Both the position numbers and the translations under genes were made by a program. The notes beneath the pieces are model-generated. The model did not search any database, was not told the DNA's origin, and saw only the letters and a program-made list of their open reading frames with translations. Source: Gammaproteobacteria bacterium HGW-Gammaproteobacteria-2 (GTDB lineage: Bacteria > Pseudomonadota > Gammaproteobacteria > Xanthomonadales > Xanthomonadaceae). Taken from it: DNA of 52,448 nucleotides. The stretch's first letter is position 1. Every line of letters starts with the position of its first letter. The DNA is taken from the NCBI GenBank assembly GCA_002840015.1, contig PGZE01000012.1, positions 1-52,448 on the forward strand. Direction: 5' to 3'. This document shows, in pieces, positions 1 to 8,104 of this stretch.

Positions 1-78
1 CGAGACACCCGAGACACCGCGCCCCGCCTACGTTTCAGCGTCTCGGGTGCGTCTCGGGCTGCACGGTTTACCCGAGAC
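1..78. repeat. cluster of CCCGAGAC octamers, iteron-like
   Basis: The octamer CCCGAGAC occurs forward at 8-15 and 71-78 and inverted (GTCTCGGG) at 40-47 and 51-58; a further CGAGAC at 1-6 is cut by the window edge. Several copies continue as CCCGAGACACC. Spacing is irregular, so this is not a simple tandem array. It lies just downstream of the last element gene (stop at 217) and could be a binding array for an element replication or partition protein, or part of the control region of the next gene to the left. The repeats are seen directly; their role is inference. Confidence 0.6.
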
Positions 79-216
79 ACCCGGACGGCATCGCATGACG
101 TTGCACTATCGACCGGCGCCAAGCCATGAACGCAACCAAAGCCGCAACACAAAAGTTGCGCGTTGATCGGGGTCCAAACTACTCTCGCCAGACCTCTCAG
201 GGAGGAACCAAAATGC

Positions 217-654
217 CTAGCCGGGTGTCGGAACGGGCAGCCCGCGAACCCGGTTCCAGCACCACGGGCAGGCCAGCACCCGAGCCGCACCCGGCCACAG
301 CCACACCGGCCCGCAGCCGTTACACGCGCTCGCCTGTGTCCACCCGGCCGGCACACGTCCGGCCTTGCGTTGCTCGGTGGCAATCAGCGCCCGTGCATAG
401 GCGCGCACGGTGGCATCGGGCAAGGGTGCCAGGTCTTGCGGGTCGGCATCATCCAGGGCGAGCACGCGTACCGCGTCCAAGCCTTCGGCCTCGGCTGCAT
501 TGCGCAGCATCAAATCGGCGTTTTCGCGCGCGAATGGATTTCCTGCCGCACCGGCCAAACCGGGCGCCGATGTTAACAGCGGATCACAATCGACCGCTGC
601 CAAGCCCTCGCCTTGCAACAGCTTGGCCAGTGTGCCGGCGCTCACGGCTCGCAT
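217..654 (-). CDS. zinc-ribbon element protein, unknown function
   Basis: A 145-residue protein that overlaps the end of the DUF927 gene by 13 bases. The N-terminal half (about 1-90) is Ala/Leu/Asp-rich and resembles the small docking-like domains seen at the end of primase operons in Pseudomonas and Xanthomonas islands. The C-terminal part carries two Cys pairs, CNGCG and CPWC, about 20 residues apart, followed by a NRVRGLPVP tail; together they form a likely four-Cys zinc ribbon. Proteins with this tail commonly follow DUF927 genes in integrative elements, so a role in element replication is possible, but no function is known. Confidence 0.6.
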   Translation of the reverse strand: MRAVSAGTLAKLLQGEGLAAVDCDPLLTSAPGLAGAAGNPFARENADLMLRNAAEAEGLDAVRVLALDDADPQDLAPLPDATVRAYARALIATEQRKAGRVPAGWTQASACNGCGPVWLWPGAARVLACPWCWNRVRGLPVPTPG

Positions 655-3479
655 TCCAACACGCCAGGCAACAGGCGATAGACACGCGCCGATTCGCCGC
701 TGCCCCTGATTCGCTCGCTACGGGTAAAACAATTGCTTTCCGATGGTCTCAACAAACCCCGCTGAACCAACACCTGCGCCACCTCGCGATAATCAAAGCC
801 GGCGCAGACTTCACGGCGGAAGACCTCGGGCAAAACCCAATGCTCTACGCCGTCCGATGAATCCACGCGCCACCCGGCGCGCTGCAAGGTTCGTGGTGCG
901 CGATCATCATCAGCCCGTGCCATCGCGGCAAAGCGGCCTTCGGAGTGCAGCCCGATGAAAGCCTGCACGGCTCGCACCATCTCGCGAGGCTCGCTTTCAC
1001 CCGTGCCACCGCGCGCGCTGCACCACGCCATGAAGCACGCCTTTATGGCGCGCTCAGCTTCACCTTGTGGCCATCCGGTTATGCCGTGCGCCGTCGCCCA
1101 TTCGCCAGCGGCAGCAATCAGGGCGAAGCGCCGCGCCACCCGGCGCACCTGTCCGGCCGCATCGCCAGCCGCCAGTTCAGCGGTCAGCGCGTCCATGCCA
1201 TCACGCAGGAACCGGCGCGCGCGTTCCAGATCGCCCACCAGCGAGCGCAGGAAGGCAGGGAACGCCGTCCCGTGGTTTGCCGCCGCTGCGTCGCGCAGCA
1301 TGTCGGAAAACGCGCCAGCGCGATCCTTGTCGGATAACTCGGCAGCGATCAATTCAGGCGGTAGCCGCTCAAAGAGCCCAAACCGGGTGCAGGCATCGGC
1401 CTGCAACTCGATCATACGCACTTCCATGCCCGCACGATGCTTGCCGCCCGCCTCCACGATCAGATCACCCAGGCCCACTTCGCCGGTGCTCAGAAACAGC
1501 AGGCGCCAAGTAGCCGGCGCACGCAGCGAGCCATCGCGTTTGCTGCGGAGCTTGCCTTGGCCATTGCTCAGCAGATAGGCCACACTGGCCGCGTGCTTGG
1601 GGTCAAGCTGGCCGATTTCATCGAGCGGCAGCAGTGCATCGCAGTGCATGGCGGCGACGCCTTCCAGTGCATTATCGGTGCTGCGCCACTGCCGCATATA
1701 ACCGGGCGGCCCGTAGACACTGGCCGCGATGGCCAGCGCGGTGGACTTGCCGCAGGTTGACCCGGCGCGAAGGTGCAGCCCGCCGCCTTCCAGCCCAGCC
1801 AGGTGCAGGCATGGCGCCGCGAAGGCAGCAGACAACGCCAGCACCAGCCGCGAATTACCGGCAGACGGCGCGCAAACGCTCGCTTGCCAATCGGCCAGGG
1901 TGCCCGCTTCGGCCAGCTTGGAATCACCCGGCGCCGCAGACTGAAACACCAGCGCTTCATCGCCTGCGCCGCCGATGGTGATGGTAGGCAGCACGAACGC
2001 CGAACCGTGCCAGCCAGCACGCGCACAGCAGCGCGCGGTGTGCTCAGGTTCAACCGCTTGGATGAACTCTAGCAGGCGACGGCGGCGGTTCGCGTCTGGC
2101 GTGATTTCCAAGCCCATCGCCAGCAGCGTTTCGCGTAGCTCGGCACCGTCGCGGCCAAGCATTGCCATAGGCATCGCCCATCGATGTTCGCTGCTATCGC
2201 GGTCGGGAAACACCAGCAAGCGGCCCCAATCGGCGCCGGCATCGTCGCGGGTTACCGCCTCGATATGCAGCGGCGAACAGATCCATTGCGGCTCACCTTC
2301 CACCGCTTCACCGGTTGCCTTGTCGGTCGCCACGGGCAGCCAGTACACGCCGGCACGCCGGCCTTGTGCGTCAGCATCCATATGCACGAAACGCGGGCGC
2401 GGTGGCCCGCCGGCATCGGGCAATCGTGATGATGCACGCGCAGCCGCGCGCGCCGGTTGCTGCGCCGTCGCATTGGTCGGGTCACCCATCACGCCGGCCA
2501 GTGCGTCGCCGGTAATCCCTTCGGCCAGCGCATCGGCAGCGCCCCAGCCCTCGGGCAACGCACTACCGCGCAGCGTGGCGAACGATTCAAGCCGCAGAAC
2601 CGACACCGACAGCGCACCGGCCGCCAACGCCAAGCGCGCCACATCGTGCGCATACCCGGCGCCGGCTTCGTCGGCATCCGGCCACACCAGCACCCGCCGC
2701 CCACGTAGTGCAGACCATTCGGCCTTTGCCGCACTCTTGGAGCCGTTGGGACTGGTAATCGCAACCCATGCCGGCACCAGCGCGCGCGCAGCGTCGCAAT
2801 CCTTTTCGCCCTCGGTCACCAGCACCGGCGCAGCAGGTGCGGCCGCGAGCCGTTCCAACCCGTACAGCGGGCGCGGCGCAGGGAGCGCTTTCCAGCACCA
2901 GCGCAGCGCGTCCGTTTCGCGCCACAGCGACAGCGGCAGCACTTGCTTGCCGTCCGCGCCATCAAAGCGCGCAACGCGGTACAGCTCGCGGCCCTTCGCA
3001 TCGCAGTAGCGCCAAATCTGCGACGGTTCACCATGGCGCGCGTGATGCGTTGGCGCGCGCGGTGCATCGTCGGGAATCGGTGTTACCGGCTTTGCCTGTG
3101 CGGGTGCAGGCTTGCTTGCCTGCAATGGCGCCACCATCGCGCCATTGGACACGCCAAGCATTGCGGCCAGGTGATCGGCGGCATCGGCCTGCGAACAGCC
3201 TTCCAGATAGGCCACCAGCGCCACCAGGTCGCCGCCCTTGTCGCCCGTGGCAAAGTCAGACCACGCACCCTTTACCGTGTTGACGCTGAACGAACCGGCA
3301 CGCGCATCATTGCGGCGTGGATTGGTCGCCACGTATTCAGCACCGCGACGCTGGCCACCGGGCAGCCATCGCAACAGCACCGTATCGACAGCAACCAAAG
3401 CGGCACGCGCAATGGCCTGAAAATCGCGGCGCTTACGTGGCCCGCTGGCGTTGCTTCCTTCGCCTGCGCTCATTTCCAT
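642..3479 (-). CDS. Toprim/DUF927 primase-helicase-like protein
   Basis: A 945-residue protein, the likely replication enzyme of the element. Near the N-terminus is a primase-like segment (WSDFATGDKGGD) followed by a Toprim domain with VTEGEKDCDAA and VWPDADEAG, the expected acidic metal-binding residues. The C-terminal half is a DUF927 P-loop domain with Walker A AGSTCGKST and Walker B LLPLDEIGQ. This fusion of Toprim and DUF927 is typical of phage satellites and genomic islands. The start is taken at the ATG at 3479, directly after the stop of the preceding gene; a second ATG at 3473 is equally possible. Upstream extension to 3560 would overlap that gene. Confidence 0.85.
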   Translation of the reverse strand: MEMSAGEGSNASGPRKRRDFQAIARAALVAVDTVLLRWLPGGQRRGAEYVATNPRRNDARAGSFSVNTVKGAWSDFATGDKGGDLVALVAYLEGCSQADAADHLAAMLGVSNGAMVAPLQASKPAPAQAKPVTPIPDDAPRAPTHHARHGEPSQIWRYCDAKGRELYRVARFDGADGKQVLPLSLWRETDALRWCWKALPAPRPLYGLERLAAAPAAPVLVTEGEKDCDAARALVPAWVAITSPNGSKSAAKAEWSALRGRRVLVWPDADEAGAGYAHDVARLALAAGALSVSVLRLESFATLRGSALPEGWGAADALAEGITGDALAGVMGDPTNATAQQPARAAARASSRLPDAGGPPRPRFVHMDADAQGRRAGVYWLPVATDKATGEAVEGEPQWICSPLHIEAVTRDDAGADWGRLLVFPDRDSSEHRWAMPMAMLGRDGAELRETLLAMGLEITPDANRRRRLLEFIQAVEPEHTARCCARAGWHGSAFVLPTITIGGAGDEALVFQSAAPGDSKLAEAGTLADWQASVCAPSAGNSRLVLALSAAFAAPCLHLAGLEGGGLHLRAGSTCGKSTALAIAASVYGPPGYMRQWRSTDNALEGVAAMHCDALLPLDEIGQLDPKHAASVAYLLSNGQGKLRSKRDGSLRAPATWRLLFLSTGEVGLGDLIVEAGGKHRAGMEVRMIELQADACTRFGLFERLPPELIAAELSDKDRAGAFSDMLRDAAAANHGTAFPAFLRSLVGDLERARRFLRDGMDALTAELAAGDAAGQVRRVARRFALIAAAGEWATAHGITGWPQGEAERAIKACFMAWCSARGGTGESEPREMVRAVQAFIGLHSEGRFAAMARADDDRAPRTLQRAGWRVDSSDGVEHWVLPEVFRREVCAGFDYREVAQVLVQRGLLRPSESNCFTRSERIRGSGESARVYRLLPGVLECEP

Positions 3480-3480
3480 T

Positions 3481-3834
3481 TCAGCTTCTACCCTGCGCGT
3501 GCTGCCTGCGATTGCTGGCGTGAAGCAATGCCAAACGCTGGCGCACCGCTCGCAATTCAACGCGGTGGCGCTGTGCGAGCAATGCGTTCTTGATCCGGCG
3601 CGCGCAGGTGCCGATCAATGCGTTATCGGCAAAGTGCGGGCGGGTGTACTTCGTTTCTACAAAAGCCCAGCTCACGGCGCCTTCAGCGAGCAAACGCAGG
3701 TGGTCGGCTTCGGTCATGTCGTGCGAGCCATCGGCAAAATGCGCGGCCGGCATGAAGTCCTCGCAGCGCTTGCACCAGAACGCGCCGCGCGCCTGTTTAT
3801 CGCCGTGCAGGTAGCGACGGGGGCGGGCGCTCAT
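3481..3834 (-). CDS. small element protein, possible Cys pair zinc finger
   Basis: A 117-residue basic protein not recognised by name. It has a CKRC motif near residues 21-24 within FWCKRCEDFMPAAHF, which looks like one half of a zinc-binding knuckle, and an Arg/Leu/Gln-rich C-terminal half. Its start overlaps the stop of the AlpA-like gene by four bases and its stop lies immediately before the start of the Toprim/DUF927 gene, so the three are translated as one operon. Similar small Cys-containing proteins precede primase genes in related islands; the function is unknown. Confidence 0.65.
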   Translation of the reverse strand: MSARPRRYLHGDKQARGAFWCKRCEDFMPAAHFADGSHDMTEADHLRLLAEGAVSWAFVETKYTRPHFADNALIGTCARRIKNALLAQRHRVELRAVRQRLALLHASNRRQHAQGRS

Positions 3835-4157
3835 TGCGCCGCCCCATCGCCAAGGCTGGCAAGCAGGGCGCGAATGTCAGCAGCGCGCCACGCGGTGCAT
3901 CGGCTCGACAAGCGGACGCCAGCAGGGAACCGCAGGGTACGAATACCCTGCCACCAGGTCGAAGCGGACACCGGCACCAATGCCAGCACCTCGGGCAAAC
4001 GTAGTAGCCCATCGGCTTTGAGCACAATCGCGGCACGTTCGGCCGCCTGTTTACGACGCTCGGCAGCGCGGTCGTGGTGCGCGGCCTTGGCCGGTTTTGC
4101 AGATACCGCATGACGGGCGCGGCGGGTTACCGCGTTGGCCGGTTTGTTTGATTGCAT
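3831..4157 (-). CDS. AlpA-like helix-turn-helix regulator
   Basis: A 108-residue protein with a very basic N-terminal 45 residues (Lys/Arg/Ala) and a C-terminal winged-helix region reading LLRLPEVLALVPVSASTWW, then GIRTLRFPAGVRLSSR and TAWRAADI. This matches the AlpA/excisionase-type fold used by P4-like satellites to control excision and integrase transcription. It sits first in the operon with the primase gene. Role as activator of excision is by family analogy. The start ATG at 4157 fits the position of the upstream gap of about 85 bases. Confidence 0.75.
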   Translation of the reverse strand: MQSNKPANAVTRRARHAVSAKPAKAAHHDRAAERRKQAAERAAIVLKADGLLRLPEVLALVPVSASTWWQGIRTLRFPAGVRLSSRCTAWRAADIRALLASLGDGAAQ

Positions 4158-4242
4158 TGCAAGGTCTCCAAGCCGGCGCGGGGGTGCCCGGCTTGATGCG
4201 AGACGCTACGGCACACGTATCACGCGCCGCGAGTAAATCGGT

Positions 4243-4662
4243 TTATTCGGCCGCCCAAGCCTCAAAGCGCGCGACCCACTTTTGCGCTGTTCGCTTGTTC
4301 ACTTTCTGGGATTCTGCGATATGTGCAACCATGGCGGCGCGCGCTCTGCGCGGGTCATAAGCAGTCGCCACCATATGCATCAGCGGCCACGTGATGCAGA
4401 TAAAAAAAACTCGCTGCTGGACTGGGGTTTCATGCAGCATTGAAGCTGCCAACGATGGCGGCAGTTCCTTCCATGGGTCCGGATGAACGGTGGCGCCACG
4501 CTTTCGCTTACATCCGCGCCTAATCCATCGCGCGAGCTCGCGCCGAAACTCCGGGGTCAGGTTCGCCGTTGACTCCAATACTTCGACAGCCGGGCGGTAC
4601 TCCCCTGTTTCACGCAACCACTTAACCGCAATGCATTGGCGATAGGAGTAAATATTGAGCAT
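4243..4662 (-). CDS. element protein with C-terminal helix-turn-helix-like segment
   Basis: A 139-residue protein of unknown function. The start is placed at the ATG at 4662 because a clear ribosome-binding site, GAGGAAGG, lies seven bases upstream; a longer reading frame extends to 4794 but has no such site. The central region is basic (RRGCKRKRG). The C-terminus, HIAESQKVNKRTAQKWVARF, has the spacing of a helix-turn-helix, suggesting DNA binding or a terminase-small-subunit-like fold. It lies between other small element genes on the same strand. Confidence 0.65.
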   Translation of the reverse strand: MLNIYSYRQCIAVKWLRETGEYRPAVEVLESTANLTPEFRRELARWIRRGCKRKRGATVHPDPWKELPPSLAASMLHETPVQQRVFFICITWPLMHMVATAYDPRRARAAMVAHIAESQKVNKRTAQKWVARFEAWAAE

Positions 4663-4860
4663 GGTCGCGCCTTCCTCGCACCTTCCAGAAAAGGCGCCGC
4701 GCCAGCCGGGGGAAGGTCCCGGTTTTCGGATGGCCGTCCTAGGCGCAGCGTTGAACGTTACCCGGTTCTGTGGGCGGCTCCGATGCAAGCCCATGCGCTG
4801 CGGGTGATCGCACGCAGCGAACGCCCGCCAGGTGCGCGCATGAACACGCTGGCCCGCGTA

Positions 4861-5280
4861 TCAGGCCGCTTCATTGCTGCATTGCGCCAAATGTTCGAAC
4901 GCATGTTCAACGTGATTGCTCAGAATCAAAGCGGCATCCAGCAACCCGCCCACCATTGGCCGCGACAGCGGATCACCATCCTCGCCATTGTCGGAATCGC
5001 CCCTGATATCGCTTTCGAGCGCGGACATGGCCAGCAACCGCAAGATGGCATTCAACCCGCTGCCTGCCTGCGCGATGCTGGCAAGGTGCGCCCGCATGTG
5101 AGCCGGCCAACGCGCGGACACCATATTTTCGCGCCAATTGGTCGCCGCATGGATGCGATCGGCGATTGAATCAAAAGCGGGCGCGGTGTCGCCGCTGGTA
5201 TCCTGTTGCCCACGCAAAAGCGATTCAAGGCGGGCACGCTCGGCAATCTGTGCCTGCGGTTCAGCCGGTGCCGCGCTCAT
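4861..5280 (-). CDS. hypothetical element protein
   Basis: A 139-residue, acidic, helix-rich protein with no domain that I recognise. The N-terminal region is Ala/Glu/Gln-rich (MSAAPAEPQAQIAERARLE) and the C-terminal half contains a stretch rich in Asp and Gly (IRGDSDNGEDGDP) followed by a helix. Coding is supported by strand, by position in the compact leftward gene series and by absence of any better frame. A gap of about 200 bases separates it from the next gene leftward, and one of about 67 bases from the Cys-rich protein upstream. Confidence 0.55.
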   Translation of the reverse strand: MSAAPAEPQAQIAERARLESLLRGQQDTSGDTAPAFDSIADRIHAATNWRENMVSARWPAHMRAHLASIAQAGSGLNAILRLLAMSALESDIRGDSDNGEDGDPLSRPMVGGLLDAALILSNHVEHAFEHLAQCSNEAA

Positions 5281-5347
5281 GACCGCACCACGCTACAGGC
5301 CGCGCGGGCTTGTGTGCCGTGGGATGCGTTGCAAAGGGTGATCGTGT

Positions 5348-5560
5348 TCATGGCGTTTTCTCCGATTGAGTGATACCGGGTTCTGCACTACGCGCGCGCC
5401 CAACCCGGAACGGCAAGCCCGGCCCGGGATAGCGCCCGAGCTCGACATAGTGACGTTTGCAGATAATCAGTTCCCCACCTTCAGAGCCAATGCAAAACGC
5501 GCCAGGACAACGGCACGCGCGGCCCGTTCGGGTGATGGCTTGGCAGCGGTATGCGCTCAT
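5348..5560 (-). CDS. small Cys-rich protein overlapping the integrase stop
   Basis: A 70-residue protein starting at an ATG that overlaps the integrase TGA (ATGA at 5557-5560), so it is probably translated by coupling. It shows the pattern CQAITRTGRACRCPGAFC followed by CKRHY. This Cys/His spacing resembles small zinc-binding proteins with a 'C-x-A-x-T-x-x-G-x-x-C ... C-x-x-H' layout found in phages and islands. The longer frame to 5632 lies inside the integrase and was discounted. Function is unknown. Confidence 0.65.
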   Translation of the reverse strand: MSAYRCQAITRTGRACRCPGAFCIGSEGGELIICKRHYVELGRYPGPGLPFRVGRARSAEPGITQSEKTP

Positions 5561-6771
5561 GGTTTCCGGGCTCGCTTGATCGGCACCACGTTCGCAGCAC
5601 CATCGCGCAGGGTGTCCAGGTAATCCGCCCATGCCGCCATCATCTTGCGACGTTCGGCCATGTGCTGCGCGCGATTGTAGGCAGCGCGTACCTTGTTGCG
5701 TTCGGCGTGGGCAAGCTGGCGTTCGATCACGTCCGGTGCCCAGCCCATTTCATTCAACCGTGTTGACGCCATCGCCCTGAAGCCGTGCCCGGTCATGGTT
5801 TCCTTGTCGAAGCCAAGCCGGCGCAGTGCGGCGTTAATCGTGTTTTCCGACATGGGCCGATCAGCCGTGCGCAAGCTGGGGAAGCAATAGCGCCAGCCAC
5901 CTGTGAGCAGGTGCAAATCGCGCAGGATCGCCACCGCTTGCGGCGCAAGCGGCACGGTATGCGCCTCACGCATTTTCATCTTGTGTGCCGGTATCCGCCA
6001 TTCAGCGGCATCTAGATCAAACTCTGCCCACTCGGCACGCCGCAATTCACCCGGCCGCACGAACACCAGCGGCGACAGCTTGAGTGCGCAGCAGGTGGCG
6101 AACTGGCCTTGATAGCCGGCAATGGCCCGCAGCAGATCGGCTACCTGCGCCGGTTCGGTAACCGCTGCCCGTGACTTGCGTACAGGCGGCGCAAGCGCCC
6201 CGCGAAGGTCTGCGGACGGGTCGCGATCGGCACGACCGGTCGCAATGGCGTAGCGGAACACCTGCCCGATTCGCTGCTTTACGCGGTGCGCGGTTTCGTT
6301 GTTTCCAGCGGCTTCAATCTTGCGCAATACCGCCAACACATCCAGCGCAGTGATGCTCAACAGTGGCAGCGCATCCAGCGGTTGCGATAGCGCCATCATC
6401 CATTGCGCCTTGCGCATCGTGGCATCGGACATCGTGGCCGCTTGCTTGCTCAACCATTCGGCGGCAATCGCACCGAAGGTGTTGCCAGAATCCAAAAGCC
6501 TGCGCGCCTTGGCTGCCTTGCGCTCGGCAGACGGATCGCGGCCCTCGCGAATTATGGCGCGCGCTTTACCACATTCCACGCGAGCATCGGCCAGGCTCAC
6601 TTTGGGATACACGCCAAACGCCAATCGCTTGGGCTTGCCAGCGTGGCGGTACTGCATTCGCCAATACTTCGCGCCCGTCGGCATCACTTCCAGGTACAGC
6701 GCGGCGGCGTCGGTCAGCTTGTACGGCTTGGCCTTCGGCTTGGCTTTACGGGCGGCGGTATCGGTCAGCAT
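5557..6771 (-). CDS. P4-type tyrosine integrase
   Basis: A 404-residue site-specific recombinase of full family length. The N-terminal about 90 residues form the DUF4102 arm-binding domain (LTDAAALYLEVMPTGAKYW). The catalytic domain shows the Arg of GELRRAEW (R244), the H-x-x-R pair in GHGFRAM (H329, R332), H355 and the nucleophile Tyr (Y365 in RAAYNR). It lies beside tRNA-Leu, whose 3' end is the probable attachment site, and reads away from it. Family members integrate and, with an AlpA-type factor, excise the element. All catalytic residues are present, so the enzyme looks functional. Confidence 0.95.
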   Translation of the reverse strand: MLTDTAARKAKPKAKPYKLTDAAALYLEVMPTGAKYWRMQYRHAGKPKRLAFGVYPKVSLADARVECGKARAIIREGRDPSAERKAAKARRLLDSGNTFGAIAAEWLSKQAATMSDATMRKAQWMMALSQPLDALPLLSITALDVLAVLRKIEAAGNNETAHRVKQRIGQVFRYAIATGRADRDPSADLRGALAPPVRKSRAAVTEPAQVADLLRAIAGYQGQFATCCALKLSPLVFVRPGELRRAEWAEFDLDAAEWRIPAHKMKMREAHTVPLAPQAVAILRDLHLLTGGWRYCFPSLRTADRPMSENTINAALRRLGFDKETMTGHGFRAMASTRLNEMGWAPDVIERQLAHAERNKVRAAYNRAQHMAERRKMMAAWADYLDTLRDGAANVVPIKRARKP

Positions 6772-6788
6772 GGCGGCGGCTCCGGTGA

Positions 6789-6843
6789 TGGCATATTGCG
6801 CGAGCTGGCGGTGGCATCTGCGCTTGTGTCACCAAATATGCCA
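6789..6843. repeat. inverted and direct GTGGCAT repeats upstream of the integrase
   Basis: TGGCATATT at 6789-6797 is matched by the inverted AATATGCCA at 6835-6843, and a related GTGGCAT sits between at 6811. These lie between the integrase start (6771) and the tRNA-Leu 3' end (6960), where arm-type integrase sites or an operator for integrase transcription would be expected. The repeats are seen directly; assignment as integrase or AlpA sites is inference. Confidence 0.4.
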
Positions 6844-6888
6844 CCACTTGCAGCCGGATACAATAGGACGGTGCCGGACACCATGAAA

Positions 6889-6915
6889 CGAAAAACCCCG
6901 CTGTTATGCGGGGTT
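6889..6915 (-). terminator. Rho-independent terminator after tRNA-Leu
   Basis: On the minus strand AACCCCGC, a six-base loop and GCGGGGTT (6915-6894) form an 8-bp stem that runs into a T-rich stretch. It is 45 bases past the tRNA-Leu 3' end and probably ends the uvrC-pgsA-tRNA transcript before the integrase gene. If the element entered at the tRNA 3' end this terminator is element-borne. Confidence 0.8.
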
Positions 6916-6959
6916 CAGGGGTTTCTGGCGATGGCGCTGGACGTGCTGAAACGCTCATT

Positions 6960-7046
6960 TGGTGCCCGGAGCCGGAATCGAACCGGCATCGCCTTGCGGC
7001 GGGGGGATTTTAAGTCCCCTGCGTCTACCAATTTCGCCATCCGGGC
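6960..7046 (-). tRNA. tRNA-Leu (anticodon TAA)
   Basis: Begins GCCCGGATGGCGAAATTGG, has the anticodon loop ACTTAAAA, a long variable arm and the T-loop GGTTCGATTCC; acceptor arms GCCCGGA/TCCGGGC pair fully. CCA is encoded (6962-6960). It is the last of three tRNA genes behind pgsA, as leuZ is in E. coli, and it abuts the integrative element. Confidence 0.95.
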
Positions 7047-7132
7047 ATGCTGATAGCCTACTGCAATCGTACGGGTTTCGGGCCGTGAAAATGCAAACGG
7101 GCCGCCGAAAGGCAGCCCGCTATATTTGCAAC

Positions 7133-7206
7133 TGGAGGCCAGGGTCGGAATCGAACCGGCGTACACGGCTTTGCAGGCCGCTGCATGACCACTCTGCCAC
7201 CTGGCC
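7133..7206 (-). tRNA. tRNA-Cys (anticodon GCA)
   Basis: Begins GGCCAGGTGGCAGAGTGG, anticodon loop CCTGCAAAG, T-loop GGTTCGATTCC and acceptor CCTGGCC followed by T and an encoded CCA. Same order as cysT in the E. coli uvrC-pgsA-glyW-cysT-leuZ cluster. Bases 7207-7350 upstream hold no gene but a short copy of its 5' end at 7333-7349. Confidence 0.95.
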
Positions 7207-7354
7207 TCGTTTTTTGAACCACTCTACGGCTTCGATCCGTCCATGGAGCGACAATCCGGTCGGCGTCCTGCCTCCCTCTCGCGCAAGTCACGATCCGCCA
7301 CTGGCAGAGCGTATACGACTCGCGTTCGACCGTGCCACCTGGTCTCGTTACACC

Positions 7355-7397
7355 TAAAAAACAAAACCTCGGCTGCCGGAAGACAGAGCGAGGTTTT
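7355..7397 (-). terminator. terminator-like hairpin between tRNA-Gly and tRNA-Cys
   Basis: On the minus strand AAAACCTCG (7397-7389) pairs with CGAGGTTTT (7371-7363) across a 17-base loop and is followed by a T-rich run (7362-7355). It could end part of the transcript after tRNA-Gly or act as a processing hairpin. tRNA-Cys and tRNA-Leu would then depend on read-through or another promoter. Confidence 0.6.
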
Positions 7398-7407
7398 GGT
7401 CAAATAC

Positions 7408-7483
<76 letters not shown>

Positions 7484-7537
7484 GTAAGACGGACAATTCT
7501 ACGGTTTATCGACGTTCTGTCAATACCCAAATGACCA

Positions 7538-8104
7538 TCAACGTGCATTATCCGCACGCATCGCTGGCCACGCCGCATGAATGTATAGCGCGCCAGACCA
7601 TAGCGTCAACACCGCTGCAAGCGCAAGCAACCACTCGCCAGTTTTGAACACCGGCAAGCCTGCCAGGTCCGCACGATACAACAGGCAAATCAACGCCACC
7701 ATCTGCACGATGGTCTTGATCTTGCCGATCAACGCTACGCGCACCTGCGCACTTTGTCCGATAGCTGCCATCCACTCGCGCAACGCCGAGATCGTGATTT
7801 CACGGCTGACGATGATCGCCGCCCACAGCGCCATCCACAGCGTCGGGTGGGCCTGTACGATGATGAAAAGCGCGACGGTAACCGCCAGTTTGTCGGCCAC
7901 CGGGTCGAGAAATGCACCAAACGCCGAGTACATGCCGTAGCGCCGTGCAATCCAGCCATCCAGCCAATCCGTGAGCGCACCGGCGCCAAAGACGGCGGCA
8001 GCGGCAAAATTGGTCCATGAATAGGGCAGATAGAAAACGATCACCATCACCGGAATCAGTGCGATCCGCAACAGCGTCAGTAATGTCGGGATCGTCAGTT
8101 TCAC
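7538..8104 (-). CDS. pgsA: CDP-diacylglycerol-glycerol-3-phosphate 3-phosphatidyltransferase
   Basis: A 188-residue integral membrane enzyme making phosphatidylglycerol-phosphate from CDP-diacylglycerol and glycerol-3-phosphate, the committed step to phosphatidylglycerol and cardiolipin. The CDP-alcohol phosphotransferase signature is complete: D49-G50-x2-A53-R54-x8-G63-x3-D67-x3-D71. Several hydrophobic segments (about 5-40, 75-105, 130-185) fit the six-helix family fold, and the length matches E. coli PgsA. Its start overlaps the uvrC stop by four bases, and the tRNA cluster follows, the classic gammaproteobacterial uvrC-pgsA-tRNA order. Confidence 0.97.
   Translation of the reverse strand: MKLTIPTLLTLLRIALIPVMVIVFYLPYSWTNFAAAAVFGAGALTDWLDGWIARRYGMYSAFGAFLDPVADKLAVTVALFIIVQAHPTLWMALWAAIIVSREITISALREWMAAIGQSAQVRVALIGKIKTIVQMVALICLLYRADLAGLPVFKTGEWLLALAAVLTLWSGALYIHAAWPAMRADNAR

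Larger units (their letters stand above)
1..6959. mobile_element. right end of an integrative element at tRNA-Leu
   Basis: A P4-type integrase gene starts 189 bases from the 3' end of a tRNA-Leu gene and is followed on the same strand by seven small, mostly unfamiliar genes, a Toprim/DUF927 protein and an AlpA-like regulator. This is the usual layout of a tRNA-targeted phage satellite or genomic island. No second copy of the tRNA 3' end was seen in the window, so the left end must lie beyond position 1. The tRNA gene itself is intact. The exact attachment core cannot be set from one end only. Confidence 0.8.

Noticed and set aside
126..860. 244-residue plus-strand frame at the left edge, with AGGGAGGA before an in-frame ATG
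   Set aside because: It is opposite the zinc-ribbon and DUF927 genes and has low-complexity Arg/Pro/Ala content; the Shine-Dalgarno-like sequence is probably chance.
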